A stretch of 64,000 bases of DNA, from the NCBI RefSeq assembly GCF_051622035.1, contig NC_135360.1, forward strand, positions 4,402,001 through 4,466,000, written 5' to 3'. Both the position numbers and the translations under genes were made by a program. Positions 11,501-20,794 of this stretch are shown piece after piece; the first letter of the stretch is position 1; each line of letters begins with the position of its first letter. The stretch comes from Arctopsyche grandis (Eukaryota; Arthropoda; Insecta; Trichoptera; Hydropsychidae). Under the pieces are notes generated by a model. The model was not told where the DNA came from and ran no database searches. It worked only from the letters and a program-made list of their open reading frames with translations.

Positions 11501-14500
11501 CAATACAGCAGGGATGTAAATATTCTTCCAGTATAATTTCATTGCATACTTCACTGACTTTCATAGAAGCCATCATTTTTTCTACCAATATGTTCGCTTG
11601 TTGATGAAAAATATTACAATAGCTTTCCACGGCTTTGGTGGCTAACGTCGGCATGATGAGCTTACGATGCGCCTTCCATGTTGGTCCTAATCAATTAAAA
11701 ATCCAGAATTAAACCCGGAATATACGAGTATATTAAATATAATAGCGCTATTCTGTGTGTGTTTCAGTGTGAGATAACGCTCGTCGTACTATAATAGTCG
11801 TTTCAATTCGACATATTTAAAAACACTGCCAACTAAACGAACTTCGATTGCTAATTGTACACACTTTACAATTAGCAATCAAAGATTAACGATTCCGATT
11901 TAAATGTAATTATATGTGAAGCTCGCGAGTTGGTTAAAAATTTAAGAATCCCTTTTCTTATTGTGAAATTTAACGAAAATGATACTAAAAGACCTGTAAT
12001 AGACCGTATTACTAGATGGAATAGCACATTCGATATGTTGACTTCTTTATTGTTATGTAAATAATTTTGTTCAAAAATAGCTGAAAACAATATGGAGTAC
12101 TGTTTCCCAGAACATAAATGGATCGAAATTCATGTCATCGTTGAGGGATGCGGTGCAAACGATCGTAACGTAAAATTGTAGTCTGCTATAGCACTATCCG
12201 CGTAGCCACTGGTGGTACACGCCGGGTTGAATGTGTTAATAAACAGGAATTATAGCAATGTTGTAATGAGGCTTCCATAGGATTTCCTTTTTTAAATACT
12301 TTTTGACAGCTAAAAGTTTCATACAACACCTGTTGTCGCATGAAATAATTTGTGTATGAACAAACTAGTAAGTTCGTGAACGAACCGGAGTGAACACTCG
12401 GACTGTAACACATTAGTGAAAGTATAATATCATTAAAACATAGTCATCTTACATTGAAAGCACTCGTTGCATTATATTTGGAAAGAATTCGTACGTTTAG
12501 TTTGCATATACCTACTAGTAAATCAGATATATGTAATTATTTACCGATGGGGTGCAAACGATCGACAAGCGCCAGACAGACTGAAGCACAGATTAACGAC
12601 ACGTGTACCTTATGCGTGCGCACTGCTCGCACTTACACTAAGCGAAATCTACCCGAAGTCCCGACACACCTACCCTGTATACGTTCTGTGCTTCTGATAC
12701 TTTAGTTCCGAATTTTGCCTTATTAAACTCGCCAGAAAGATCCTACTCAATTTTAATAATTACCATTTTAATAATTGCATCTGTGCACCGATCGAAAGGT
12801 TACTCGTCATCTGATGTGCAATCTATCATTCGTGAAGTCGAGAATTGCGTTTAAAGCAGCCATCCAGTTAATCTGTGGTTCAGTCTGTCTGGCGCTTGTC
12901 GATCGTTTGCACCAAACCCATTGGCAGGATTTCTTAAAATTTACTTTGGTAACTAGCATTGAATTGTTACCGTGGGTTGCTTTCTTTTGGAAAACGGGTC
13001 ATTTCGACGTCCGGGATACGTTACCTAAAAATGGGACGGTCCCGTTTAAAACGGGACGTATGGTCACATTAACCATAACACATGCGATGATATTTAACCA
13101 TAACACTAGTATTAAATATTCTTGCCGATGATACATATGTACATAACTTCAAAACTGAAATTATATATTTGACATCTAGTCTAATATACATATGTATATG
13201 TAATTTCGAAAGGGACTTTGTATGTAAGTAAATATTGTTGGTTGGAAAGTGTTTGGGAACTTCAAAAACAAGGCAAAATTTCCATGACGACATGGGGACG
13301 GGCAATGCCGGTTTTAGGGGGGGCGGCTGGGTCGGGCGGCACCCGAGGGCGCCAAATAAGTTAGGGCGCCGAACGATGTGCCAAAGGCGCTTTAAAATTA
13401 AAAATTAGAGAACCAAAAGCCATTCAAAATTTTAGATTAGAGCGCCAAAGGCGAAAGTTCTTTCTAAGGGTGTTTAGAAAAAATTGCCCGAGGGCGCCAT
13501 CGGGTATAAGGCCGGCACTGGGGACGGGGGACGAGGGGCGCTGGGGGCGAAGGGCACCGGGGGAGCCGCCGGATTCTGGTATAATATATACATAATACAT
13601 CTATTCAATCCGGGTTCAATCCCATGAGCTGACCTCGATTGAAAATAAATTTTCTGAGTATATCTGTAGTGCTGCTGGTCAGACCTGGATATTTGTGACT
13701 CCAGGTCGATCGTTTCCTATCAGAGTTTGCCAATTTTCTCTGATTTAATTGTTGAAACGGTTCCCAGTAAAATTGGCTAAATATCCTTCCCATCTACTAT
13801 GTCACCACTATTTGAGATTGATTAATGTACAATAATATTTCTGTACAATTCATAGATGTCTCGTTAATTTGCGAGTTTTTCAGTGTCTCGTAATTCAGCG
13901 ACTTGTATAATAAAAAAAATGCTGCAATGTTTGTAACTGGCCAGGAAGGTTCATTGGGGTTACCTGTAAGGCCTTCCTGGTATATATGTAAAAAAATAAA
14001 TAAATCTAGTATATAATTTCGAAAGAGACTTTGTAAGTTTGTTGGTTGGAAATCGAAAACAAATCAGTTTCTATGACTTCTTGATGTTCATTATTTATAA
14101 TACTGATAGTGTTTTTAAGTAATAAAAAAAAATTGCTTAAAATCCGACAACCGGAAGTGGAACTTTTGTCTTGTGCAAGTTTCCATACATTTGCGCTCAA
14201 TTTGTATCAAAAAGTCATAGCTATTAGTATTTCATAATGCTGCCGGTATGTGTGAATGTGTCTGTACGGTTCAATATCGAATTTTTTTTGTGACTTTCTT
14301 ATATTCCTCAAATACACAGATAAAGTCATGGGTTGGTCACACCCGACTTTTTTTTTCGATTCAAATAAATTTAATAAAAAAAACAAATGAATATTTACTA
14401 TTAGATTCGCCATGTTTAAGCTGTTTATATTACAAATACTGAGTGAAGCCGGGTAAAACAACTAGTCTAATAAATAATTTCGAAAGAGACTTTGTATGTT

Positions 14501-15977
14501 TCGTAAAATCCGTGACGTCATCGAACAAATAAATATTCAAATAAATTTAAATAAAATAAAACTATTCAAATAAATGTAATAGAATGTTTACTATTATATT
14601 GGCCATGTTTAAGCGTTTTATATTAAAAATACTGAGTGAAGCCGGTTAAAACACACTAGTATTTAAATAAACATAACATACCTGATCCTGTTATTAAACC
14701 CTCACCAATGAATGGCTTAGCAAAATCCATAAGCGAGTCTTTTTCGATCATCTTCGTCGATTGTAAAATTCTCTGCGAAAAGAGTTACGTATCCTGTATG
14801 ATATGGATAAGTAAATTTGTATGATTTGTAAAGATAATATTCATTGATTTATACTTCAAGATGCTGAGGCTCCCTGATGAGGACGATCAACTTTGGTCCC
14901 AACCACATTTTTATCACCGGCTGTGGAAAATCTTTCAGCATCTTCCTCAGCCTGCTGAATATTTCTGTAATATCGTTAAATACATCTAATATATATTTAC
15001 GAAAGAGACTTAATATATAAGGTTTGGTTGGGAGCATCGAAAACATATCAAATTTTCGGTGCCACTTTAGTAAGCGGTCTACCTTAGCATGCGATCTACA
15101 TTTGAATCGCAGTCGACTATTTTTTTTTATTTGTATCTTAGCAACGACCTGTTTATTATATTTTATGTTTTTTATAGGGCCAACCCCAATTTAAACTAAC
15201 CTAACCTGAACCTTAAATAAATAGGCTGTTAAGATATCTTTTTTTTTTAAGTTTTATTTCATCAACAACCCTAACTTAACCTTACCTAACCTGACCCTTT
15301 AATAAATAGGTGTTGGCTGCTAAGATATCTTTTTTTTTAAGTTTTATTTCATCAACATTTTCACAAAAAAAAAAACATCTTAGCAGCCAACACCTATTTA
15401 TTTAAGGGTCAGGTTAGGTTAGGTTAGGTAAGGGTTGGCCCTATTCATTTAAGATTACGTTGTTAGGGACGGTATTATTCAGTCTCGCTGTCACACGTGA
15501 GAACTGAGACAGTGAGACCGCATATTAAAGTAAAAACGTGAAGGTAGATCGCATACTAAAGTATATATGTATGTACATATGTGAAAGTAGACCGCATACT
15601 ACAGTGGTACCAAATTTTCTATGACGACGATATCGACATCGTTGAATATTATTTTTTATTCGATTCAAATAAATTTAATAAAAAAACAAATGACTGTTTA
15701 CTATTAGATTTCGCCATGTTTAAGCTGTTTATATTACAAATACCGGGTGGAGCCGGGTAAAATCACTAGTTTCATATAAATATTGAACTTTTGCAATTAA
15801 ATGAAATGCTGACTGACCTTCTCTACGACATATGAATCGATAGGTGCATCCCAGGGGAAAAACGTTGAAAGGTCCGGGCAACTGGGATGCCCACAAATTT
15901 AGTTTCACAGTTTGAGCGCCATATTTTACAAGTAGATATCCCAGAACTGCGCAAATTGCCAGTATTTGCAGTATCAT
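6957..15977 (-). CDS. Cytochrome P450, clan 4 (CYP4-like), complete in ten exons
   Basis: Haem-thiolate monooxygenase, expected in the endoplasmic reticulum membrane. Exons in gene order: 15977-15818, 14985-14855, 14772-14682, 11686-11489, 11419-11223, 9307-9083, 7831-7763, 7636-7465, 7390-7211, 7126-6957. All have GT-AG borders, phases agree, and the total is 1593 nt or 530 aa plus stop, a usual P450 length. Landmarks: N-terminal membrane anchor (residues 1-17), LPGP hinge (33-36), C-helix WKAHR (131-135), I-helix ASSDTI (334-339), K-helix ETIR (392-395), haem loop FSSGLRVCIG (466-475) with Cys473. The CYP4-type SRPQYAYVPFSSG stretch places it in clan 4. The I-helix lacks the usual Gly and has Ala where CYP4 enzymes often have the Glu that can bond haem. 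Introns 1, 3, 5 and 6 carry many transposons. The substrate cannot be read from the sequence, and I do not assign a subfamily. Confidence 0.93.
7890..8157 (+). repeat. Dispersed repeat in P450 intron, copy 1
   Basis: Matches 63640-63912 nearly base for base, from TACTACCGCCATCTATGT through ATGGCGGAGGATCCATTTAC to GTAAAGGAGGTATGTAATA. In the other copy the block has inverted ends (AACATACCTC on the left, GAGGTATGT on the right), so it is probably a non-autonomous DNA element. Confidence 0.7.
8488..9026 (-). mobile_element. TTAA-flanked AGGGCTG element, copy 1
   Basis: A 539-bp element flanked by TTAA (8484-8487 and 9027-9030) with inverted ends TAGGGCTG and CAGCCCTC. It is homologous in opposite orientation to 21366-21855. 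It contains a TA microsatellite at 8540-8590. The TTAA duplication suggests piggyBac-type mobility. It lies in P450 intron 6. Confidence 0.8.
9363..11182. mobile_element. Probable hAT-like element in P450 intron 5
   Basis: Inverted ends CAGGGGCGGCTC (9363) and GAGCCGCCACTG (ending 11182). The 8-bp flanks TGCATACA and TACATACG agree at six of eight positions, compatible with a decayed hAT target duplication. No transposase frame was recognised inside; a copy of a second element (10153-10530) is nested in it. The boundaries rest on the ends alone. Confidence 0.45.
10153..10530. mobile_element. Degenerate copy of the GGGTCTACCTCAC hAT-like element
   Basis: Shares with 48851-49228 the left end GGGTCTAACTCACGG, the GGCAAAGATCGAAAATCGAA block and the inner GTGCGCGCGCAGGATACGG / CCTGCTCCCGCAAATTAAGT block, in which the order is inverted. 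The right end is eroded. Confidence 0.5.
12172..12921 (+). repeat. Duplicated 0.7-kb segment, copy 2
   Basis: Partner of 5877-6603, located in P450 intron 3. It retains the better-preserved MITE copy at 12551-12913. Confidence 0.8.
12551..12913. mobile_element. MITE with 47-bp TIRs, copy 2
   Basis: The left end GGTGCAAACGATCGACAAGC continues to ACAGATTAAC; the right end is its complement with one mismatch over about 47 bp. A further single end occurs at about 12151 (GGTGCAAACGATCG). No target duplication is clear. Confidence 0.8.
13180..13585 (+). mobile_element. Helitron-like family 1, 3'-truncated copy with GC-rich seed
   Basis: The 5' end TCTAATATAC followed by TAATTTCGAAAGGGACTTTG matches the other family 1 elements. 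A short GC-rich segment of G-runs follows (about 13285-13575), interrupted by a separate small element at 13303-13520. No CTAG end is visible before the SINE that starts near 13610, so the copy is truncated. Confidence 0.6.
13303..13520. mobile_element. Short hAT-like element with 8-bp TSD
   Basis: A 218-bp element with ends CAATGCCGG and CCGGCACTG, flanked on both sides by an exact 8-bp duplication GGGACGGG (13295-13302 and 13521-13528). An 8-bp duplication with CA..TG ends is typical of hAT insertion. It interrupts the GC-rich segment of the Helitron-like copy. Confidence 0.8.
13610..14004 (+). mobile_element. tRNA-derived SINE, head-truncated copy
   Basis: Starts at a B-box-like GGGTTCAATCCC (13612-13623), continues through the family body (GCTGCTGGTCAGACCTGGAT, GTTGAAACGGTTCCCAGTA, ATGTCACCACTATTTGAG) and ends with an A-rich tail before 14005. 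The same body occurs at 16826-17063, 31668-32018, 33890-34432, 42650-42908 and 48488-49420. Confidence 0.8.
14005..14465 (+). mobile_element. Helitron-like family 1 element, first of a head-to-tail pair
   Basis: 5' end TCTAGTATATAATTTCGAAA after a host A, with GAGACTTTGTAAG following; 3' end GAAGCCGGGTAAAACAACTAG. It has TC..CTAG termini, no target duplication and no coding sequence. It lies in P450 intron 3 and abuts the next element without any intervening base. Confidence 0.75.
14466..14659 (+). mobile_element. Helitron-like family 1 element, second of a head-to-tail pair
   Basis: A 194-bp copy starting TCTAATAAATAATTTCGAAA directly after the CTAG of its neighbour and ending GCCGGTTAAAACACACTAG before a host T. 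It ends only 22 bp from the donor site of P450 exon 3. Confidence 0.75.
14985..15769 (+). mobile_element. Helitron-like family 1 element filling P450 intron 1
   Basis: 5' end TCTAATATATATTTACGAAA (host A at 14984), 3' end AGCCGGGTAAAATCACTAG (host T at 15770). The 5' terminal bases, read on the minus strand as TTAGA, coincide with the acceptor of P450 exon 2 (AG at 14987-14986). The element carries an internal inverted repeat with TTAGG units. Confidence 0.75.
15175..15438. repeat. Inverted repeat with short TTAGG (telomere-type) arrays
   Basis: Two tandem copies of a segment containing CTAACCTAACCTGA and GGTGTTGGCTGCTAAGATAT are followed by an inverted copy with GGTTAGGTTAGGTTAGGTAA (about 15415-15434). 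The latter is four TTAGG units, the canonical insect telomere repeat. Confidence 0.75.
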
Positions 15978-16221
15978 ATTGAAAGTGCAAAAGTAGCGTC
16001 AAAGTGACACTAAATCTAGCTCAAGACTGCACACAGTCAATCGCAATGCAATTAACTGAATTAACTATTATAATATGCTTCGCCTCGACATCTACAACCT
16101 TCAACACTTAAAATACCATGGATTATTGTTCAATTGCTTATTTTACTTATTAATTACATTGTGTGATGTTATTGATTTGGGTGCATTAAGAACGAAGCAA
16201 GTTGAATTTTTATTGTTTTAA

Positions 16222-16798
16222 CCCATCGAGTGCTGACGTCTTTTCTGTTGAAAGTCTGTCAAGCTGAAAATTTCGCCAACATTTCCAACTAGAATTATTT
16301 AGAAATCCAATAGAGAGCAGGTATAAATATTGTAGCTAATCCAAACAAACCTTAGATAACTACCGCCGAGGATTTAGAGTTTTGTAAAGGGGTGTTTAGA
16401 CTCTCTAATATATCTTGCAAAAATATAAAATAAATAAAATCAAAGTCTATTAATGAATGTATTTTTCCAAAACTAGTTCCATCTTCTTCATTGTTGTTAA
16501 AATGTAACGCTCACAATCTAAATGCCAAGCCACAATCTTAAATACTCAGCAGTTGGGGATTTCCATCGAGAAATTCTGCTATGGTTATAAATTCAGCAAT
16601 TCTGATGTAAACCAGTATTTATAAACATTGACACGGATTACACGACCCATGTTCAATGTATATTTTTTCAATGCTACCTGGAAAGGCTCAGCGATTAGTA
16701 TATTTTTACCTACTCAAAAAACAACGCCTATCGGCGTATTTCAGGCTAATGGACTTGTTGGCAAAACGCCGATCGGCGTTAGTCAGCATTCAAAGGGT
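16222..16798. mobile_element. TTAA/CCC-ended MITE (piggyBac-like)
   Basis: The left end TTAACCCATCGAGTGCTGAC and the right end, complement of TTAAACCCTTTGAATGCTGAC in two parts, are inverted repeats; TTAA borders the element at 16218-16221 and 16799-16802 with one extra T. TTAACCC ends are characteristic of piggyBac-type elements. Near the right end a hairpin reads AAAACGCCGATCGGCGTT. A related right end occurs at about 20294-20316. Confidence 0.55.
16255..16700 (+). repeat. Dispersed repeat pair, copy 1
   Basis: Shares long stretches, including AATCCAAACAAAC, GAGTTTTGTAAAGG and GGATTACAC, with 18360-18880. It forms most of the interior of the TTAACCC element. Confidence 0.65.
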
Positions 16799-16825
16799 TT
16801 AAGACTTGTACATACATTTTTACAT

Positions 16826-17063
16826 ATTGTACATAAACCAAATCCAGATATTTGTGACAGCGGATAGGATGATTTTTACCAATTTAATTGAGGAACCGTT
16901 TCAACAATGAAATCACATAAATTAGCAAACTCTGATAAGAAACGATCGACTTGGAGTCACAAATATCCAAGTCTGACCAGCAGTATTAAAGATAAGCACG
17001 GGATCAAACCCGGTAACATCTCTGCGCTAAACATAAACACAGCCACCGAGCCATACTACTGGC
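16826..17063 (-). mobile_element. tRNA-derived SINE with both promoter boxes
   Basis: Reverse orientation. On the minus strand the head shows an A-box-like TGGCTCGGTGG (from GCCACCGAGCCA at 17042-17053) and a B-box-like GGGTTTGATCCC (about 17001-17012), followed by the family body. Confidence 0.75.
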
Positions 17064-17163
17064 TAAATGTAATCAAAATAAGTATTTTATATATATTTTT
17101 AAATTAAAAAGTATTTTTACCTTTTTTTAATTTCATACATTATATTCAAAATAATTTTAATTG

Positions 17164-17904
17164 TATGTCCATATACATACTTCGCTGGTTGAGCGAGCTC
17201 GGTGTCGTGTTGAGACAGAGAGTAATGTGCTTGGCCTCCAGATAAACCGCCCCAAAACAAAAATTATGATAATTGACCGTCACCAACAGCTGCAAAACAA
17301 CAACTCAGCTTTAAACGGTATAGAGGTGGTCGATAATTTTGTCTATCTGGGGTCACTCATATCTAACAACGGCGGCAGCGAATTGGAAATACGGCGCCGG
17401 ATTACATTAGCAAAATCGGCAATGTCACAACTAACGAAGATTTGGAAGAATAGAGCCATTACAACTGCTGTCAAAATCCATCTCGTGAAGAGTCTCGTTT
17501 TTTCTGTCTGCCTTTATGGTGTCGAGACGTGGACCATGAAGGCGGCGGATAGACGGAGAATCGATGCCTTCGAGATGTGGTCCTGGAGACGGCTATTGCG
17601 CGTGCCTTGGACCGACAAACGCACGAATGTGTCTATTCTTGAAGAATTAAAAATCAAGGATAGACTGTCAACAATATGCCTGAAACATATATTGCAGTTC
17701 TTCGGCCACATTGCACGAAGAGGTGAGGAGAGCCTGGAGCGGTTGGTTGTGATTGGTAGCGTCGAAGGCAGAAGAGCCAGAGGCAGATCCCCCGCACGCT
17801 GGACTGACCAAGTATCTGCAGCGACGGGCGCTTCCACGGTAGCAAGTCTTCGCCTGGCCGAATTTAGAACTGAATGGAGGCAGCTGGTTGACCGGACATC
17901 ATAG
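17164..17904 (+). pseudogene. RTE-type LINE reverse transcriptase, 5'-truncated fragment
   Basis: An open frame of about 247 codons, ending at TAG 17904, encodes the region after the catalytic core of an RTE-like reverse transcriptase: YLGSLISNNGG, RRRITLAKSAM, SVCLYGVETWTM, the WSWRRLLRVPWTDKRTN block, FFGHIARRG and RGRSPARWTDQV. The catalytic DD motif and the endonuclease are absent. The 3' sequence CACGATCCTCAGTGATGAGG and a terminal AATAATAATAAG repeat fit the usual RTE 3' end, so this is a 5'-truncated insertion. Confidence 0.85.
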
Positions 17905-18359
17905 TCACGATCCTCAGTGATGAGGGAACCGACAGCAATATACATATGTATTTAAAAATAATAATAAGGGGCAGGATACATCCATACAGGACCCATACCA
18001 CTCAAGGGGCCCCCGTTTCGGGACCCGACTGACCGATTTTGATATTTTATATTATTCTACATAAAAATAGATGTATTTTCATATACATGAGATTCCACTC
18101 GGCGGCCCTGTTTACATATGTATTGTATGTATAACAGTGGTTCTCATTTGAAATTTTAATGTGGTCACATAATTGACATCAGTGGACTAATCAAAATGTC
18201 CCATGGCCGTACCTGAAAACCATTGTTGTAGAATGAGGTATGAAAAATTATATCGGGGACAAATATACAAATACATATTGAATTGAATATATTAAGGGCA
18301 TGTACATACATATGTATGTATGTATTTACATAAGTAACAAGCTGTGCATATGTAAAAAA
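17905..18359. other. LINE 3' end and AT-rich intergenic sequence
   Basis: The first 70 bases are the 3' tail of the RTE fragment. The remainder holds a GGGGCCCCCGTTTCGGGACC patch near 18005 and TA/CA microsatellite-like stretches. No gene seen. Confidence 0.4.
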
Positions 18360-18880
18360 ATTCGCTCACATTTTCAATTAGAATTATTTTGACATCCAAT
18401 ATCAGGTATAAAAATTATAATTAATCCAAACAAACTATACATAAATTACTACCCAAGATAACTACCACCAGGGATTTCGAGTTTTGTAAAGGTGTGTAGA
18501 CTATCTAATATATCTGTATAATGTAATAATGTATTTTCCCAAAACTATTCATCTTACATCTTCATTGTTGTTCAAATGTAATGCTCTTAAAATTAATAAA
18601 AATCGATCGCGTGACATGTATTGGGAAAATACTGGTGCATTATAATAAGTGATGCTTCTTCTAATAATCACCTATTCAGTTCCCATGTGCAAGAAGACCA
18701 CGAAGAACAAGCCACAATCTAAAATACTCGACTATGGTTCTGCTATGGTTAGAAATTCCGGTGTAAACGAGACTTAAGCAATTGCACGGATTACACTACT
18801 CATGTTCAGTGAATTTTTTTTCAATGCTAGCTGAAAAGGCTTAGCAGGTAGTATTCCTGTTTGTTATATATGTATAAAAA
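18360..18880 (+). repeat. Dispersed repeat pair, copy 2
   Basis: Diverged partner of 16255-16700, including the shared CACGGATTACACTACTCATG and TTTCAATGCTAGCTGAAAAG region. Confidence 0.65.
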
Positions 18881-18893
18881 AATATATAACAAA

Positions 18894-19292
18894 CTAGTGG
18901 TTTTACCCGGCTTTACTCAGTATTTGTAATATAAACCGCTTAATCTTATAGTAAACATTTTATTAAATTTATTTGAATAGTTTTATTTTATATAAATTAA
19001 TTTGAATGATGTTTTTTTTATTAAATTGACTATCACGAACAAACAAACATATATACTCGAAATTATATGTATATCAGAATCCGCCCCCCCCCCCCCATTA
19101 CCTTCTCCCCCGGGGACTTCGCCTCCAGGGACTTCACCCCCGGGGCTTTCGAATCGTTTGAACCGAAAAAACATCGAATCGGCACCGATGAATCGAAAAA
19201 AAATCGAATGTGTTGTTTACGAACCAACCAACCAATTTTACATACATATATGCATAAATATAAATACAAAGTCTTTTTCGAAATTATATATG
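18894..19292 (-). mobile_element. Helitron-like family 1 element with unexpanded GC-rich segment
   Basis: The 3' end lies on the left (CTAGTGGTTTTACCCGGCTT) and the 5' end on the right (AAAGTCTTTTTCGAAATTAT, decayed TC). Bases 19082-19150 are a short C/G-rich segment with CCCCCGGGGACTTCGCCTCC in the position occupied by long GC-rich arrays in the copies at 35983 and 38376. The sequence between that segment and the 5' end (CGATTTTTTTTCGATTCATCGG on the minus strand) also matches those copies. Confidence 0.75.
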
Positions 19293-20330
19293 CCCTTAGT
19301 GATGTTCCTGTTTACTACTAATTGATACTATTACAGTGTTTTAGTGGCCAATAGCTGTGTGACGGCCAACAACTGTAACGCTAATCCTACCCGTTTTCTA
19401 TATGTATTATCAATTACTAGTGTTGTGCCCGATTAAATAGAATAGCATTGGTGTTGGCATATTAAGTTATTAAATAAAAAAAAAATTAAAAGAAATGTGT
19501 CGGTCCCGTGTTTGATCCGCACGCGGTCGATTTTTTTTCAAATACCTTTAAAAAATGGTAAAAAAATCTACCTACCTACATATAAGCAATATACATAAAA
19601 TACAAATAGTTAAATTAATTAATTAAATAAATTTTCAATAGATGGCCGTAAATGCACAGATACTTAGCGGCGTCTATTTGCCTAGAGGAAACATTGGTAG
19701 TGTTACGTATACTAAAAAGAGCCCCCGAGTAATTGCGATCGGATTAGGCCGGGTAGCGTCCTGAGAGACCGTAAGACCGGTGTAAGTGGTTTTAAAGATT
19801 AGCGACAAGCTAAGTGCATGAAAGTTAAACAATGATTGCACTTCTCATACCGTGGGAATACATATCCGAATACGTGACTATACAGTAGGTAAACAGATTA
19901 GACGTCCTGAGAGATCTACCCCTTATAAGGCGGTACGTAGGCGATATCATGTCATTCTGGACTGAGCAGTGACAGTGCGTGTATCTCCTTAATCATCAAT
20001 AAATGCTGTGAAACGACTGTTGGCCTTTTACTTAGACCCTCCACCCACCCCTACGCAACAGTAGCAAACAGTATATATATATATATAAGTTTTTTTATTT
20101 TGTTATTATATTCGTGCGTATTGTTGGCAGTGGTTTAGCTGTGACGTACATATGTATGTCTAATCGAAACGACTATTATAGTACGGTGTGCGTTATCGCA
20201 GACACACATACACACACAGAATATCGCTATTATATATATTCAATGTTTAACGCACATCGGCGCTCTTCAGGTCCATGGACATGTCGGCAAAACGCCGATC
20301 GGCATTGAAAGGGTTAATAATAACAATATT
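19293..20330 (+). repeat. Dispersed repeat R, copy interrupted by a solo LTR
   Basis: Matches 25510-26260 and, in part, 63403-64000. Shared landmarks are AGTGATGTTCCTGTTTACTA, GTGGCCAATAGCT, ACTAGTGTTG.GCCCGAT, GTGTCGGTCCCGTG and AACATTGGTAGCAAACA, the last split by the LTR at 19701-20060. It includes a B-box-like GTTTGATCC but no convincing A box, so its class is open. Confidence 0.75.
19701..20060 (+). mobile_element. Solo LTR, 360 bp, with 4-bp target duplication
   Basis: Begins TGTTACGTATAC and ends CTACGCAACA, so TGTT..AACA short inverted ends. GTAG flanks both sides (19697-19700 and 20061-20064). The uninterrupted repeat at 25926-25955 reads AACATTGGTAGCAAACA with one GTAG, proving the insertion. 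Inside are a TATA-like CTTATAAGG (about 19921-19929) and AATAAATGCTGTG near 20000. No internal retrotransposon region remains, as expected after LTR-LTR recombination. Confidence 0.9.
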
Positions 20331-20400
20331 GTTTTTCTGTTTAAAAAGTGAAGTAAGAAGAGGCTAATAAAAAATACTGTTAATCTACAATGTCTATTGC

Positions 20401-20766
20401 CTATTTGTCATTAATTTGTACATTTACCCCCATATTCCTTGAGATCTGGAAAAAAGCATCATCATTAGAATCATCTATTTTTAATCTTAGTATAATTATT
20501 ATCGATACCACGTTCTCCTTGTCAGGTTGAGTTGACGGAATTACCTTGATCTCGTATAGGAAACCAGTTTGTTCCATTGAAGATTTCCCCAACGAATGAA
20601 TGCACTTTACAAATAGCAAGTGGAAAATCAACGTAGAATTTGCTATCGTCTTCGCAAGACACAATTGTGTCGCGTTATCGTCGATCGTAAAAAGTGACAC
20701 ATGACACATGTCACCTTTGCACCTGTCCAATATTTTGAATGGGTATATAAAGCGATTATGGAACAA
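20401..20766 (-). other. Unassigned open frame overlapping the promoter
   Basis: A 121-codon open frame without an ATG at its start (TTG), ending in QINDK. It overlaps the TATA box of the secreted protein gene on the other strand. Its composition is not obviously coding and no family is recognised; it could be a 3' exon of an unknown gene or chance. Confidence 0.2.
20744..20752 (+). promoter_or_regulatory. TATA box of the small secreted protein gene
   Basis: TATATAAAG lies 51 bp before the ATG at 20795. An initiator-like GGTTAGTC starts about 30 bp downstream, the usual TATA-to-start distance. Confidence 0.65.
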
Positions 20767-20794
20767 TGAAAGGTTAGTCTAGCGAAGTTTAAAA

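Noticed and set aside
13612-13623. tRNA genes at the GGTTCGATCC-type boxes
   Set aside because: The boxes belong to SINE heads; no cloverleaf with acceptor and anticodon stems can be formed.
17514-17945. 143-codon frame on the minus strand
   Set aside because: Antisense of the RTE reverse transcriptase fragment.
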